This document shows, one piece after another, positions 31,482 to 41,185 of a stretch of DNA of 64,000 bases. The translations under genes and the position numbers were made by a program. Origin of the DNA: Hyphomicrobiales bacterium (GTDB lineage Bacteria > Pseudomonadota > Alphaproteobacteria > Rhizobiales > Beijerinckiaceae); the NCBI GenBank assembly GCA_017302635.1, contig JAFLCX010000001.1, positions 930,001-994,000 of the forward strand, written 5' to 3'. The notes beneath the pieces were generated by a model. That model did not search any database. It saw only the letters and a list, made by a program, of their open reading frames with translations, and was not told the DNA's origin. Each line of letters starts with the position of its first letter. Position 1 is the stretch's first letter.

Positions 31482-33258
31482 ACGCCTCTTGCGGAATTTC
31501 GACTTTGCCGAATTGCCGCATCTTCTTCTTGCCCTCTTTCTGCTTGTCCAGCAGCTTGCGCTTGCGGGAAATGTCGCCGCCGTAGCATTTGGCGGTCACG
31601 TCCTTGCGCAGGGCCCGCACGGTTTCGCGCGCGATGATCTTGCCGCCGATTGCGGCCTGAATCGGAATCTGGAACAGATGCGGCGGAATGAGGTCCTTGA
31701 GCTTCTCGCACATCACGCGGCCCCGCCCCTCGGCGCGGTTGCGATGCACGAGCATCGAGAGCGCATCAACCGGCTCGGCATTGACGAGGATCGAAAGCTT
31801 CACGAGGTCGCCCTCGCGATAATCGGTGATGGTGTAGTCGAAGCTCGCATAGCCCTTCGAGACCGATTTCAGCCGGTCGTAGAAGTCGAACACCACCTCG
31901 TTGAGCGGCAGGTCATAGACCACCTTCGCGCGTTTGCCGACATAGGAGAGATCGGCCTGCATGCCGCGCCGCTCCTGACAGAGCTTCAGGATCGCACCGA
32001 GATATTCGTCAGGCGTGAGGATGGTGGCGCGGATCCATGGCTCGCGGATCTCCATGATCTTCATCACATCCGGCAGATCGGCCGGATTGTGGAGTTCGAT
32101 TTCCTCGCCGTCGCGCAAAGCGATCTGGTAGACGACACTCGGGGCCGTGGCGATCAGGTCGAGGTTGAACTCGCGTGTGAGGCGCTCCTGAATAATTTCG
32201 AGGTGCAGCAGGCCAAGAAAGCCGCAGCGGAAACCGAAACCGAGGGCTGCGGATGATTCCATCTCGTAGGTGAAGCTCGCATCGTTGAGCCTCAGTTTGC
32301 CCATCGCCGCGCGCAGTTCCTCGAAATCGGCGGCATCCACGGGGAACAGCCCGCAGAACACCACCGGCTGCACGGGCTTGAAGCCCGCGAGCGGCTGGGC
32401 GGTCGGTTTCTTGTCCTCCGTAATCGTGTCGCCGACGCGGGTATCTGCAACCTCCTTGATCGAGGCCGTGATGAAACCGATTTCGCCGGGTGTGAGCTCG
32501 GCCACATCGAGCATCTTGGGCGTGAAAACGCCGATCTTCTCGATATCGTAGACGGCATTGGTGCCCATCATCTTGATGCGCATGCCCTTTTTCATGCGTC
32601 CATCGACCACCCGCACGAGCACGATCACGCCGAGATAGGCATCGTACCAACTGTCGACGAGAAGCGCCTTGAGCGGCGCATCGAGATCACCCTTGGGTGG
32701 CGGCAGCCGCGTGACGATGGCTTCGAGGACGGCCTCGATATTGAGCCCTGTTTTTGCCGAAATCGGCACGGCTTCGGAGGCGTCGAGCCCGATCACCTCC
32801 TCGATCTGCTCTTTCACACGGTCCGGCTCGGCCGCAGGCAGATCGACCTTGTTGAGCACGGGGACGATTTCGTGGTCGGCATCGAGCGCGTGATAGACAT
32901 TCGCCAGCGTCTGCGCTTCCACGCCCTGGCTGGCATCCACCACGAGGAGCGAGCCTTCACAGGCGGCGAGGCTGCGCGAGACCTCGTAGGCGAAGTCCAC
33001 GTGGCCCGGTGTATCCATCAGGTTGAGGATGTAATCCTTGCCATCCTCTGCGCGGTAATTCAGCCGCACGGTCTGCGCCTTGATGGTGATGCCGCGTTCG
33101 CGCTCGATATCCATGCTGTCGAGCACCTGATCGACCATTTCGCGCGCCTGCAATCCGCCGGTGATCTGGATCAGCCGGTCAGCCAGCGTCGATTTGCCGT
33201 GGTCGATATGAGCCACGATGGAAAAATTGCGGATATTCGCGATCGGATGCGTTGCCAT
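31453..33258 (-). CDS. lepA: Elongation factor 4 (LepA)
   Basis: 601 residues, a translational GTPase. G1 is [15 protein letters not shown]3 DTPGHVDF and G4 NKVDLP. Domains II, III and V follow, and the LepA-specific C-terminal domain ends with [20 protein letters not shown]. It back-translocates or remodels ribosomes and affects initiation under stress. Length matches the family. Its 3' end overlaps the convergent YeeE gene, and a terminator for the upstream YeeE pair lies 37 nt before its start. Confidence 0.97.
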   Translation of the reverse strand: MATHPIANIRNFSIVAHIDHGKSTLADRLIQITGGLQAREMVDQVLDSMDIERERGITIKAQTVRLNYRAEDGKDYILNLMDTPGHVDFAYEVSRSLAACEGSLLVVDASQGVEAQTLANVYHALDADHEIVPVLNKVDLPAAEPDRVKEQIEEVIGLDASEAVPISAKTGLNIEAVLEAIVTRLPPPKGDLDAPLKALLVDSWYDAYLGVIVLVRVVDGRMKKGMRIKMMGTNAVYDIEKIGVFTPKMLDVAELTPGEIGFITASIKEVADTRVGDTITEDKKPTAQPLAGFKPVQPVVFCGLFPVDAADFEELRAAMGKLRLNDASFTYEMESSAALGFGFRCGFLGLLHLEIIQERLTREFNLDLIATAPSVVYQIALRDGEEIELHNPADLPDVMKIMEIREPWIRATILTPDEYLGAILKLCQERRGMQADLSYVGKRAKVVYDLPLNEVVFDFYDRLKSVSKGYASFDYTITDYREGDLVKLSILVNAEPVDALSMLVHRNRAEGRGRVMCEKLKDLIPPHLFQIPIQAAIGGKIIARETVRALRKDVTAKCYGGDISRKRKLLDKQKEGKKKMRQFGKVEIPQEAFIAALKMDG

Positions 33259-33294
33259 GAGCGCGAGATAGCCGAGCGGCGCTGAAAGTCCAAC

Positions 33295-33323
33295 AAAAAG
33301 AGCGGAGCCAGGGCCCCGCTCTT
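33295..33323 (-). terminator. Rho-independent terminator after the split YeeE pair
   Basis: On the minus strand AAGAGCGG, a 10-nt loop and CCGCTCTT form a perfect 8-bp stem running into a T tract. It lies 26 nt after the stop at 33349 and just before lepA, so lepA needs its own promoter or partial read-through. Confidence 0.8.
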
Positions 33324-33348
33324 GCTGTCAACAGCGCCTCACGCCCGT

Positions 33349-33972
33349 TCAGGCGCTCTTCACACCGGGAGGGAGAAGTCCGCCAGCATCGGCAAGGGCC
33401 GGCATGCCGTCGGCATTGGGCCCGATCTCGGCGCGCCAAGGCGATACTTTCTCGAGCCAGACCAGAAACCCGATGATGATTGCCGCAAAGCCGAGCGCCA
33501 GAGCCGGGAACGGCACACCAACGAGTTGATCGAGTGTCAGCTTGCCATATGAACCGGCTGTCAGCACAGGCTTCAGCAGGTTGGGCTCGAGATAGGTGAA
33601 GGCCAGAGCACCAAAAAGACCGCCAACAAAAGTATAGATCGCATCGCGATAGCCCGAGCCGATCTGCGCCAGCACCGTGCCCGGGCATGCTCCGGCAATC
33701 ACGATCCCCACACCGAGAATGGCTCCACCCACCACATCCGCCGCGAAAAGCGTTGCTTTGGGTGACAGCTTCGCAAAGCCGAATCCGGTCAGGATCGCGA
33801 GCACGATGAGCCCGGTCGCCACCGCCGAGAGAAACATCTTCAGCATGGCGTGGCGAGACATCTGCATCTGGCAGAGGATCACGCCCCCTTCGCACATGCG
33901 TCCTTTCTCGAGCGCCATACCGAACACGGCGCCCATCGCGAGACCGAGAAGAATTGCAGCAAATACGCTCAT
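33349..33972 (-). CDS. YeeE/YedE family protein, second half of a split pair
   Basis: 207 residues from the ATG at 33972 (MSVFAAILLGLAMGAVFGMA) with a strong GAAGGAGG upstream. About five membrane segments with GRMCEGGVIL and IVIAGACPGTVLAQIGSGYR, the conserved Cys motifs of YeeE half-transporters. The C-terminal 25 residues are soluble. It would pair with the gene just upstream to make a two-repeat channel equivalent to the fused protein at 30348. Such pairs occur with sulfide- or thiosulfate-metabolising genes; the substrate here is unknown. Confidence 0.85.
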   Translation of the reverse strand: MSVFAAILLGLAMGAVFGMALEKGRMCEGGVILCQMQMSRHAMLKMFLSAVATGLIVLAILTGFGFAKLSPKATLFAADVVGGAILGVGIVIAGACPGTVLAQIGSGYRDAIYTFVGGLFGALAFTYLEPNLLKPVLTAGSYGKLTLDQLVGVPFPALALGFAAIIIGFLVWLEKVSPWRAEIGPNADGMPALADAGGLLPPGVKSA

Positions 33973-33983
33973 GATGGCCTCCT

Positions 33984-34502
33984 TCAGACGCGCTTGTAGA
34001 TGAGATTGGCGGCGATCATTCCCGCGCCGAACATCGCCGTGACCGCGATGAAGGAGCCGATTGCCAATTGTGCGATGCCGGAGACGCCGTGCCCGGAGGT
34101 GCATCCATCCGCAATGCGCGCGCCAAACACCATGATGAAGCCCCCGAGCGAAGCCATCATGTTGCGGCGAAGCGGTGTGTGCGCCCCCATCGCCTTGGCC
34201 CAGACCGGCGAATGCCCCCAACGGGGCGTGCCCGAGAGGCGTGAGGAGATGAAGGCACCAAGCGCGATGCCAACGATCAGTGCGACCTGCCACCAGTTCT
34301 TGGCGCCCGCCACGTGATTGGCTGCGTACTTGATCTCCAGGATCGAAGGATCGACGAAAGAGGCCAGATTGGCCGAAATGGTGACATAGGAGGACGAAGT
34401 CCCGAGCGCCGTACCCATCAGCAGGAAGGCCGGAATCTGCAAAAGTCCGACAACAATGCCTGCGAGATAAGGCGACCACGCCCTTTGCGTGAGAATTGAC
34501 AT
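33984..34502 (-). CDS. YeeE/YedE family protein, first half of a split pair
   Basis: 172 residues, about five membrane segments. The conserved Cys motif is ARIADGCTSGHGVSGIAQLA near the C-terminus. N-terminal MSILTQRAWSPYLAGIVVGL is typical of the family. It is 11 nt ahead of its partner half at 33972. An AT-rich repeat cluster (34552-34581) lies 50-80 nt upstream and may be an operator. Confidence 0.85.
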   Translation of the reverse strand: MSILTQRAWSPYLAGIVVGLLQIPAFLLMGTALGTSSSYVTISANLASFVDPSILEIKYAANHVAGAKNWWQVALIVGIALGAFISSRLSGTPRWGHSPVWAKAMGAHTPLRRNMMASLGGFIMVFGARIADGCTSGHGVSGIAQLAIGSFIAVTAMFGAGMIAANLIYKRV

Positions 34503-34551
34503 GGGATCACTCCAGTTGTGTCGCTCATGGACAGCTGAGGTATGGCTCCAT

Positions 34552-34581
34552 CATATTCTCATATTCATATTTTACAATATG
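34552..34581. promoter_or_regulatory. Tandem CATATT repeats and inverted repeat upstream of the YeeE pair
   Basis: CATATT occurs at 34552, 34560 and 34566. The last copy pairs with AATATG at 34576-34581 to form CATATT-TTAC-AATATG. It stands out from the GC-rich surroundings and lies between the YeeE pair and the end of the GGDEF-EAL gene. It may be an operator for an ArsR-type sulfur-responsive repressor, as such repressors often control these transporters; that is inference. Confidence 0.5.
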
Positions 34582-34591
34582 TATTCCGCCA

Positions 34592-36610
34592 TCATGCGGA
34601 AAGCCTCTCGATCGCGGGCTGGCCTCCCCAATGTGGCCGCATCGCATTGAGGATGACCGCGGCGACCTCGGTTGAAGCGACGGGCCGACCCAGCAAATAG
34701 CCCTGCACGAAGTCGCAACGCAGGGTTTGCAGGATTTCGATCTGCTCGCGCGTTTCCACCCCTTCGGCCGTGATGTGGAGGTTCAGCACACGCCCCAGCG
34801 CAATGATGGTATCGAGCACTTCGCGCGATCTTGAATGGGGATCCGAGAGCCCGGCCATGAACGAGCCATCGACCTTCAGCGTGTCGAAGGGGAAGCGCCA
34901 GAGGTAGGAGAGGCTGGAATAGCCGGTGCCGAAATCGTCCAGCGCGATGGATACACCCATCGCCTTGATGGAATGAAGCTGGAGGAGGATTTCCTCGGGC
35001 TTTTCCAGCAACACGCTCTCGGTCATCTCCAGTTCGAGGCGCCTCGGATCGAGCCCGGTTTCCGCGAGAACCGCCCGAACGGTTTCCGCGAGGCCGCCGC
35101 CCAGAAATTGCAGGGGCGAAAGATTGACGGCCACACAAAGTTCGTCTGGCCAGAGCGTCGCCGTGCGGCAGGCCTCGCGCATGACCCAGCGGCCGACACG
35201 ATCAATAAGCCGCAGTTCCTCCGCGATGGGGATGAACACCGCCGGCGCGATGATCGAACCGTCGCATGCTCTCATTCGGAGCAGGGCTTCAAATGCACGC
35301 AGGCGGACACCGTCCGTTGCATAAAGCGGCTGGTAGAAGAGTTCGAAATCTTCGTTTTCCACTGCCTGACGCAGCCGCGTCTCGAGTGCGATACGGTCGC
35401 GGTATTCCTGCTCGATCTCCGGCACAAACTCGACGGATCGACCTCGCCCAGCGCGTTTGGCGGCGTAGAGTGCAAGATCGGCGGCCATCAGCAGCCGCTC
35501 GCGTGAGGTGCCATCGCGCGGACAAAGCGAGGTGCCAATGCTTGCACCGATCGAAACCTCAACCGGTCCGAGGGCAAATGGCATGCAAAGCGACGCCACG
35601 ATGCGGCGCGCCAATTGACCAGACCCTGCGGAGCCAGTGCGATCAGCCGGCTGAAGAACGGCAAATTCGTCTCCGCCCAACCGCGCAAGGATCATGTCCG
35701 GCCCCGCAATGTCGGTCAGACGCCCGGCGACCTGGCGCAGCAATTCATCCCCCAGAGGGTGCCCGTAGGTATCGTTGACGTCCTTGAAGCGATCGAGATC
35801 GACGAGGTGCAACGAGAAAGCCGAGCCGCGCGCGATGAGGTTCTCCGTGCTTTCGAGGAAAGCGGTGCGATTTCTCAGGCCGGTCAGTTCGTCATGCGCC
35901 GCAATGTGCCGGAGCTGACGCATGGTATCGCGCCGCCCGCGCGCCTCCCAGGCCGCGAAAAGCAAAGGCACGAGGAAGGCAATGGTGGTGAGCGCCATCA
36001 GGGCCGTTCCCGCCTTGATCAGGATTCCATCCAGCAGTTTCGCCCGCTCGGTATGGTCGATGTAGACTTCACCGGCCCCAATGATCCCGTAGGATTTGAC
36101 GAGCGGAAAATAGGCGGTGGCATAAAGCTGCGGTCGAGAGATTCCGTCGCCGAAGCGGGTCGAGACGACCTGCCGGCCGGTACGGGCCACAGCGGCCGCG
36201 ACCGGACTGGCACCTCCGGAATAGACATGCATCTGTTGCCAGACAGCCTTGTCCGACGAGAGTCGCAGATTGCCGTCGATATCGAAAATCTTGTACTGAA
36301 AAATGCCGCCGGTCAGTTCCGGTTCACGGGGCGAGCGCAAAGTGCGCAAATGCGAAAGCTCGCCGAAAAGAACGCGCTCCAGATCGTCAAACCGGGCCAT
36401 GAAATGTTCGCCCCATTCCAGGGCTTTGACCTCGGCATCCTGCTGCAGAATGGCATTGCGGGCCACAAGGCTGGCCCAAACGGTGGCACCGATGAAAACA
36501 AACGCTCCGACAAAGGCCAGCATCCAGTTCGAATAGAGGAAACGATGGCGATGACCCGGCGTCGGCCGGAACGGAGCGAAGGCAGGTTGTGGCAAAGGCA
36601 TCGGCAGCAT
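34592..36610 (-). CDS. Membrane-bound GGDEF-EAL cyclic di-GMP enzyme
   Basis: 672 residues. One membrane segment near 29-51, a periplasmic sensor region (52-198), a second near 199-221, then GGDEF and EAL domains. The synthase motif is intact (RLGGDEF, GGDEF at 312-316), but the product-inhibition RxxD site upstream lacks its Arg (AGPD at 302-305). The EAL domain keeps EALLR (441), DDFGTGYSS (558-566), Lys579, EGVE (617) and QGYLLGRP, so phosphodiesterase activity is likely. It could make or break cyclic di-GMP. AGGAG precedes the start. Confidence 0.93.
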   Translation of the reverse strand: MLPMPLPQPAFAPFRPTPGHRHRFLYSNWMLAFVGAFVFIGATVWASLVARNAILQQDAEVKALEWGEHFMARFDDLERVLFGELSHLRTLRSPREPELTGGIFQYKIFDIDGNLRLSSDKAVWQQMHVYSGGASPVAAAVARTGRQVVSTRFGDGISRPQLYATAYFPLVKSYGIIGAGEVYIDHTERAKLLDGILIKAGTALMALTTIAFLVPLLFAAWEARGRRDTMRQLRHIAAHDELTGLRNRTAFLESTENLIARGSAFSLHLVDLDRFKDVNDTYGHPLGDELLRQVAGRLTDIAGPDMILARLGGDEFAVLQPADRTGSAGSGQLARRIVASLCMPFALGPVEVSIGASIGTSLCPRDGTSRERLLMAADLALYAAKRAGRGRSVEFVPEIEQEYRDRIALETRLRQAVENEDFELFYQPLYATDGVRLRAFEALLRMRACDGSIIAPAVFIPIAEELRLIDRVGRWVMREACRTATLWPDELCVAVNLSPLQFLGGGLAETVRAVLAETGLDPRRLELEMTESVLLEKPEEILLQLHSIKAMGVSIALDDFGTGYSSLSYLWRFPFDTLKVDGSFMAGLSDPHSRSREVLDTIIALGRVLNLHITAEGVETREQIEILQTLRCDFVQGYLLGRPVASTEVAAVILNAMRPHWGGQPAIERLSA

Positions 36611-36714
36611 GACGAACTCCTGATTTCAATCAGTAGTTGCATGCAAGACCTCTAAAGGACATTTAACGAGGTGTTCCAATCTTCGAATTGACGCGTGTTT
36701 CTTGGCGCAAGACC

Positions 36715-37674
36715 TCAAAGGCTCGCGCCCACCATCGCCTTCAGCTTGGCGAGATCGGCCGCGAAGCCTCTGATGCCCTCAGCGAGCTTTTCGGTCGCCA
36801 TTGCATCCTCGTTGAGCGCCCATCGAAACGCGGCTTCATCAACCCGGATCGCGGGCGGCTTGGCGGCGGAAGCTGCCTTCACAGGATCGAGAACCCGCGC
36901 GAGCGTCCCTTGATCCTTAGCGAGTTGATCGAGCAACGCCGGAGCAATGGTGAGCCGATCGCAACCGGCCAGAGCTTCGATTTCGCCCGTATTGCGGAAC
37001 GATGCGCCCATCACGATCGTCGGATGGCCATGCGCTTTGTAATAGTCATAGATCGAACGCACCGAGCCTACGCCGGGATCGGTCTCGGCGGTATAATCCT
37101 TCCCGGTCGATTTCTTGTACCAATCGAGAATTCGCCCCACGAATGGGGAGATGAGGAACGCGCCAGCTTCGGCACAGGCCACGGCCTGGGATAGGCTGAA
37201 CAGCAGGGTCAGGTTGCAGTCGATGCCATCTTTCTGAAGGATTTCAGCAGCGCGAATGCCTTCCCAGGTCGAAGCGAGCTTGATCAGCACACGCTCACGC
37301 CCGATACCGCGCGCCGCGTAATCGGCGATGATCGCACGCCCTTTGGCGACGCTTTTCGCGGTATCGAATGAGAGGTCGGCATCGACTTCCGTCGAGACGC
37401 GGCCAGGAACCCGCTTGGTGAGCTCCGCGCCGAATGTGACCGCGAGGCGATCGCAGGCCGCTGAAATGCGCGCCTCTCGGCTCCCGCCCTGTTTCGAAGC
37501 CCATTGCACCGCTTCAACCACAAAACCCTTGTAGGCCTCCATTTCGGCAGCTTTCAGGATCAGCGTCGGGTTTGTGGTGCAATCCACCGGCTTGAACGCC
37601 TCGATCGCCGCCATATCGCCGGTATCGGCGACGACGACAGTCATGGATTTCAGCTGGTCGAGCTTGGAGGTCAT
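36715..37674 (-). CDS. tal: Transaldolase
   Basis: 319 residues from the ATG at 37674 ([20 protein letters not shown]). TalB-type, with [15 protein letters not shown] near the N-terminus, the Schiff-base lysine in [19 protein letters not shown] and the [16 protein letters not shown] segment. It transfers dihydroxyacetone units in the non-oxidative pentose phosphate pathway. Length is normal for class I transaldolases. The 21 codons upstream of this ATG are not supported. It stands alone between the GGDEF-EAL and regulator genes. Confidence 0.96.
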   Translation of the reverse strand: MTSKLDQLKSMTVVVADTGDMAAIEAFKPVDCTTNPTLILKAAEMEAYKGFVVEAVQWASKQGGSREARISAACDRLAVTFGAELTKRVPGRVSTEVDADLSFDTAKSVAKGRAIIADYAARGIGRERVLIKLASTWEGIRAAEILQKDGIDCNLTLLFSLSQAVACAEAGAFLISPFVGRILDWYKKSTGKDYTAETDPGVGSVRSIYDYYKAHGHPTIVMGASFRNTGEIEALAGCDRLTIAPALLDQLAKDQGTLARVLDPVKAASAAKPPAIRVDEAAFRWALNEDAMATEKLAEGIRGFAADLAKLKAMVGASL

Positions 37675-37733
37675 GCGACGTTTCCCGCAAATCTGTATTA
37701 AAGCTACTTCGTTTCGATATTTTACTACTACGC

Positions 37734-39164
37734 TCACCGCTCGCTGGCAATGGAATAGGTGGAGAGGCCGCGACGGTTTTCGTCAATCACGAGCCGTTGC
37801 GCAAGAGCGGGCATGGCCCGGTCCGAGCAATCCGAGCGCGGACAGGTGCGGCAGGAGACGCCAATTGGCGTGACAATCGTTGGGTCATCAAGATGGAGCC
37901 CATCGGCATAGACCAATTCACGCGCATGGCTGAGCGGGCAGCCGAGCCCGATCGCGAGCATGCCGGCCCGCGCGGGCAGGCCGCCGCGCATCACCTGCCG
38001 CCCGCCGGGCGTCAGCGTGCGGGCGATGCAGAAGAATGAGGCGCCATCCGGCATCCGCGAAACTTGCACGCGGAGCATGCCGGGGGTCGCGAAGGCGTCA
38101 TAGACATTCCAGCGCGGGCAGGCCGCGCCGAAGCGCGCGATGTGGATGCCGGAGGAAGAGAAGCGCTTCGAGATGTTCCCGGCAATATCCACCCGGATCA
38201 AATGAAACGGCACACCCTCCGCACCGGGACGGCGCAAGGTGGTGAGGCGATGGCAGACCTGCTCGAACGACAGCCCGAACCGGTGCTTGAGGATCGTGGT
38301 GTCATAGCGGCAGCTTTTCGCCGCTTCGAGAAAGCGTGCGTAAGGCGCCATGACGGCGGCGGCGAAGTAATTCGCGAGCGCGGATGCCGCCAGCGCATCG
38401 GCATCGGGTGTCGAGAACTTGCCGCCTGAGACGAGGCCTTCCATTTCGCGCCGGAAGCCGAGATAGGCGATCTGGTGCGCCAGCTGGAAGGTGCGCCCGG
38501 GGCTCGTGAGCAGCTCGGACAGCTGAAGCCGCCGCGTCAGCGGGTTATAGGCACGCAGCATGCCGCGCATCGCCTCGGTGGGGGCAATCTCGACATCCAC
38601 GGCGAAACGCTCGGCCAGCACCTTCACCAGATCCTGCTGAAGCGTGAACAGCGCCAGCCCATGATCAACCCAAAGCGACTCAGCCGCTTCCTCGAGAGCC
38701 GGGAAATGGTTGAAGTGCCGCTGGATGAAATCCGAGACCTCTTCGGATGGGATCGTGGCCGAACTGCCCTCACCATCCGCATCGCCAAGGGTCGAATCGC
38801 TTCCCGGTCCACGCCGGTAGGCGTTGTAAAGCGTCAGGAAGGCCTGCCCGAGCGCGGGGAGCGTGGCGGTGAGTTCCTTGACATCCGAGGCCTTCACATC
38901 GGCGGCCTCGAACATGGGGTCAGACAGGGCCTCCATCAGGTCCGTTCCCAGCCGACCGTCTTCCTCGCCTGAAAGCGAGGCAAGATCGATCTGGAACTTC
39001 TCCGCGAGTTTGAGCAGCACACCGGCGGTGACCGGGCGCTGGTTGCTCTCGATCAGGTTGAGATAGGAGGGCGAGATGCCCAGTTCGCCCGCCATCTGGG
39101 TCTGGCTCAGACGCTTCTCCTGCCGGAGGCGGCGGACACGCCCACCGATGCGCAACGATCTCAT
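37734..39164 (-). CDS. RamB/ScfR-type regulator (XRE HTH, IrrE-like, DUF2083)
   Basis: 476 residues. XRE helix-turn-helix ([20 protein letters not shown], about 19-38), a middle IrrE/ImmA-like domain whose metallopeptidase helix is degenerate ([12 protein letters not shown], without HExxH), and a DUF2083 C-terminus. Four C-terminal cysteines (Cys409, then 438, 441 and 446 in [14 protein letters not shown]) could bind metal or an Fe-S cluster. Related proteins (RamB, ScfR) sense acyl-CoA or acetate metabolism and control glyoxylate-cycle genes. Divergent from aceA, its likely target. Confidence 0.85.
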   Translation of the reverse strand: MRSLRIGGRVRRLRQEKRLSQTQMAGELGISPSYLNLIESNQRPVTAGVLLKLAEKFQIDLASLSGEEDGRLGTDLMEALSDPMFEAADVKASDVKELTATLPALGQAFLTLYNAYRRGPGSDSTLGDADGEGSSATIPSEEVSDFIQRHFNHFPALEEAAESLWVDHGLALFTLQQDLVKVLAERFAVDVEIAPTEAMRGMLRAYNPLTRRLQLSELLTSPGRTFQLAHQIAYLGFRREMEGLVSGGKFSTPDADALAASALANYFAAAVMAPYARFLEAAKSCRYDTTILKHRFGLSFEQVCHRLTTLRRPGAEGVPFHLIRVDIAGNISKRFSSSGIHIARFGAACPRWNVYDAFATPGMLRVQVSRMPDGASFFCIARTLTPGGRQVMRGGLPARAGMLAIGLGCPLSHARELVYADGLHLDDPTIVTPIGVSCRTCPRSDCSDRAMPALAQRLVIDENRRGLSTYSIASER

Positions 39165-39188
39165 TTGGGCTTTCCCTTGAAAGTCGAT

Positions 39189-39327
39189 GTAAATTTATGA
39201 CATTTTACAATATTACAATTATTAGCATGTCAAGTGTTTTCTGGATTTCTGAGATTAATTCAATGTCTTATTGCGCTGCACGCGACGCTGTGACAGTTTC
39301 CTCTCATGTGAAGGTTTGTAAAACAAA
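39189..39327. promoter_or_regulatory. TTTGTAAA-like repeats between the RamB-type regulator and aceA
   Basis: The divergent intergenic region is AT-rich. It holds TTTGTAAAACAAA (39315-39327, an inverted repeat), tandem TTACAAT at 39206 and 39214 (reverse complement ATTGTAA) and TGTAAATTTA at 39189. RamB-family sites contain TTTGCAAA-like half-sites, so these are candidate binding sites; the assignment is inference from position and sequence. Confidence 0.5.
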
Positions 39328-39390
39328 GGTCTAAGACACTCTGTCGCAGCCGAAGTTCAGGCCCACACGCTGATGAGAAGGAAGATGATG

Positions 39391-40671
39391 ATGACCGGCT
39401 CCTACGCCCCGCAAAACAAGCGCGATTACACTCCCGCCGATGTGGAGAAGCTGCGCGGCTCGTTCCAGATGGAATACACGCTCGCGAAAATGGGCGCGGC
39501 GCGTCTGCGCATGCTGCTCGCGAACCGCCCTTTTGTCCGCACGCTCGGCGCGCTCACTGGCAATCAGGCGATGCAACAGGTCAAGGCGGGTCTTGAGGCG
39601 ATCTATCTCTCGGGTTGGCAGGTGGCCGCCGATGCCAACAATGCCGGCCAGATGTATCCGGATCAGTCGCTCTACCCGGCTTCTTCCGTGCCGGATGTGG
39701 TGAAGCGCATCAACAACACCCTGCGTCGCGCCGACCAGATCGCGCACATGGAAGGTGACAAGTCGATCCATTACATGGCGCCGATCATCGCCGATGCCGA
39801 GGCAGGTTTTGGTGGCCCGCTCAACGCGTTCGAACTCATGAAAGCGATGATCGAAGCCGGTGCCGCGGGCGTCCACTTCGAGGATCAGCTCGCTTCGGAG
39901 AAGAAGTGCGGCCATCTGGGCGGTAAGGTGCTGGTGCCGACCAAGACCTTCCTGCGCACGCTGAACGCTGCGCGCCTCGCCGCGGATGTGTGCGGTGTGG
40001 ATACCGTGCTGCTGGCCCGGACCGATGCGCATGCCGCGAACCTCATCACCTCCGATGTCGATGATTACGATCATCCCTGGATCGACCGCGACAGCCGCAC
40101 GGAAGAGGGCTTCTTCCGCCTCAAGCAGGGCAACAAGCACTCGGTCGAGCACGCCATCGCGCGCGGCCTCGCCTATGGCGAATATGCGGACCTCGTCTGG
40201 TGGGAAACCTCGGAGCCGGATTTGGGCGAGGCGCGCGAATTCGCGACCGAGTTCAAGAAGAAGTATCCGAACAAGCTGCTCGCTTACAACTGCTCGCCCA
40301 GCTTCAACTGGCGCAAGAAGATGTCGGATGCCGAGGCTGCGAAGTACCAGGACGAAATCGGCGCCCTGGGCTACAAGTACCAGTTCGTCACCCTCGCCGG
40401 ATTCCACTCGCTCAATCTCTCGATGTTCGAGCTGGCCAAGGGCTATTCGACCCGCGGCATGGGTGCCTACTCTGAAATGCAGCAGCGTGAATTCGCCGCT
40501 CAGGAAAAAGGCTTCACCGCCGTGCGCCATCAGCGCGAAGTCGGCACCGGCTATTTCGATGCCGTGGCCGTCGCCATCAGCCAGGGCAAGTCTTCGACGA
40601 CCGCGATGAGCGGTTCGACCGAGACCGAGCAGTTCCACGGCGAAACCCCGAAAGCCGTGGCTGCGGAGTAA
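39391..40671 (+). CDS. aceA: Isocitrate lyase
   Basis: 426 residues from the third of three consecutive ATGs (39385, 39388, 39391), chosen because AGAAGGA lies 8 nt upstream; the upstream ATG at 39373 would leave no room for it. The catalytic cysteine is in [12 protein letters not shown]. Other family segments are [20 protein letters not shown] and [14 protein letters not shown]. It cleaves isocitrate to succinate and glyoxylate in the glyoxylate shunt, for growth on acetate or fatty acids. The divergent RamB-type regulator is its probable controller. Confidence 0.96.
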   Translation: MTGSYAPQNKRDYTPADVEKLRGSFQMEYTLAKMGAARLRMLLANRPFVRTLGALTGNQAMQQVKAGLEAIYLSGWQVAADANNAGQMYPDQSLYPASSVPDVVKRINNTLRRADQIAHMEGDKSIHYMAPIIADAEAGFGGPLNAFELMKAMIEAGAAGVHFEDQLASEKKCGHLGGKVLVPTKTFLRTLNAARLAADVCGVDTVLLARTDAHAANLITSDVDDYDHPWIDRDSRTEEGFFRLKQGNKHSVEHAIARGLAYGEYADLVWWETSEPDLGEAREFATEFKKKYPNKLLAYNCSPSFNWRKKMSDAEAAKYQDEIGALGYKYQFVTLAGFHSLNLSMFELAKGYSTRGMGAYSEMQQREFAAQEKGFTAVRHQREVGTGYFDAVAVAISQGKSSTTAMSGSTETEQFHGETPKAVAAE

Positions 40672-40760
40672 CGTTCTCCCGGGATGGGCGGCGCCGATCT
40701 CCCTCGGCCCGCCCGTCTCAACCCTCCCTCCACCTTCGTGATCTGGCAGGAGATATGATC

Positions 40761-40979
40761 ATGGCGAAGCAGTTCTGGGTGATTGGTGGCGAATACCAAT
40801 GCGTGGAATTCCAGGAAGTCGTTCCCGGCACCGCGCGGGTCTTTGGCCCGTTCTCAAGCTACCAGGAAGCCAACGAAGTATGGCGCGAGCGCTCGGTCGC
40901 GAGCCGCTCCTCGGCCACCACGCGCTACTCGATCGTGGCCTCGGCTCCCAACCCGGCACGGCAGATGATCGCGGCCTGA
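40761..40979 (+). CDS. DUF4170 family small protein
   Basis: 72 residues from the ATG at 40761 (MAKQFWVIGGEYQCVEFQEV), 8 nt after AGGAG; the ATG at 40755 is too close to it. A compact protein with no membrane segment or known motif. DUF4170 is an alphaproteobacterial family of unknown function. It lies 89 nt after aceA and is followed by a terminator, so it may be cotranscribed with aceA. Confidence 0.85.
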   Translation: MAKQFWVIGGEYQCVEFQEVVPGTARVFGPFSSYQEANEVWRERSVASRSSATTRYSIVASAPNPARQMIAA

Positions 40980-41008
40980 AAAACAAGAAAATTGAGGAAA
41001 CGCCTCAA

Positions 41009-41035
41009 GGGTCGGCAGAAATGCCGGCCCTTTTT
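41009..41035 (+). terminator. Rho-independent terminator after the DUF4170 gene
   Basis: GGGTCGGCA, loop GAAA and TGCCGGCCC form a 9-bp stem (one T-G wobble) followed by five T. It lies 30 nt after the DUF4170 stop, and ends the aceA transcription unit. Confidence 0.9.
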
Positions 41036-41185
41036 CGTTGTCTTTGAATGCTCCGAGCCGAGTGCGTCTGCTGTCTACCGTTATTGGCATTGAGACCCGT
41101 ACCACCGGTTTTTCTTGCATTGTCATTGAACCCCGCTAGAAGGCGCGACCCGCGGCAAAGACGCGATGAAACCCGAGTGACCCCC

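Noticed and set aside
34584..34601. TTCCGC-N6-GCGGAA hairpin at the end of the GGDEF-EAL gene
   Set aside because: No T run follows on the minus strand and it overlaps the stop codon; not a convincing terminator.
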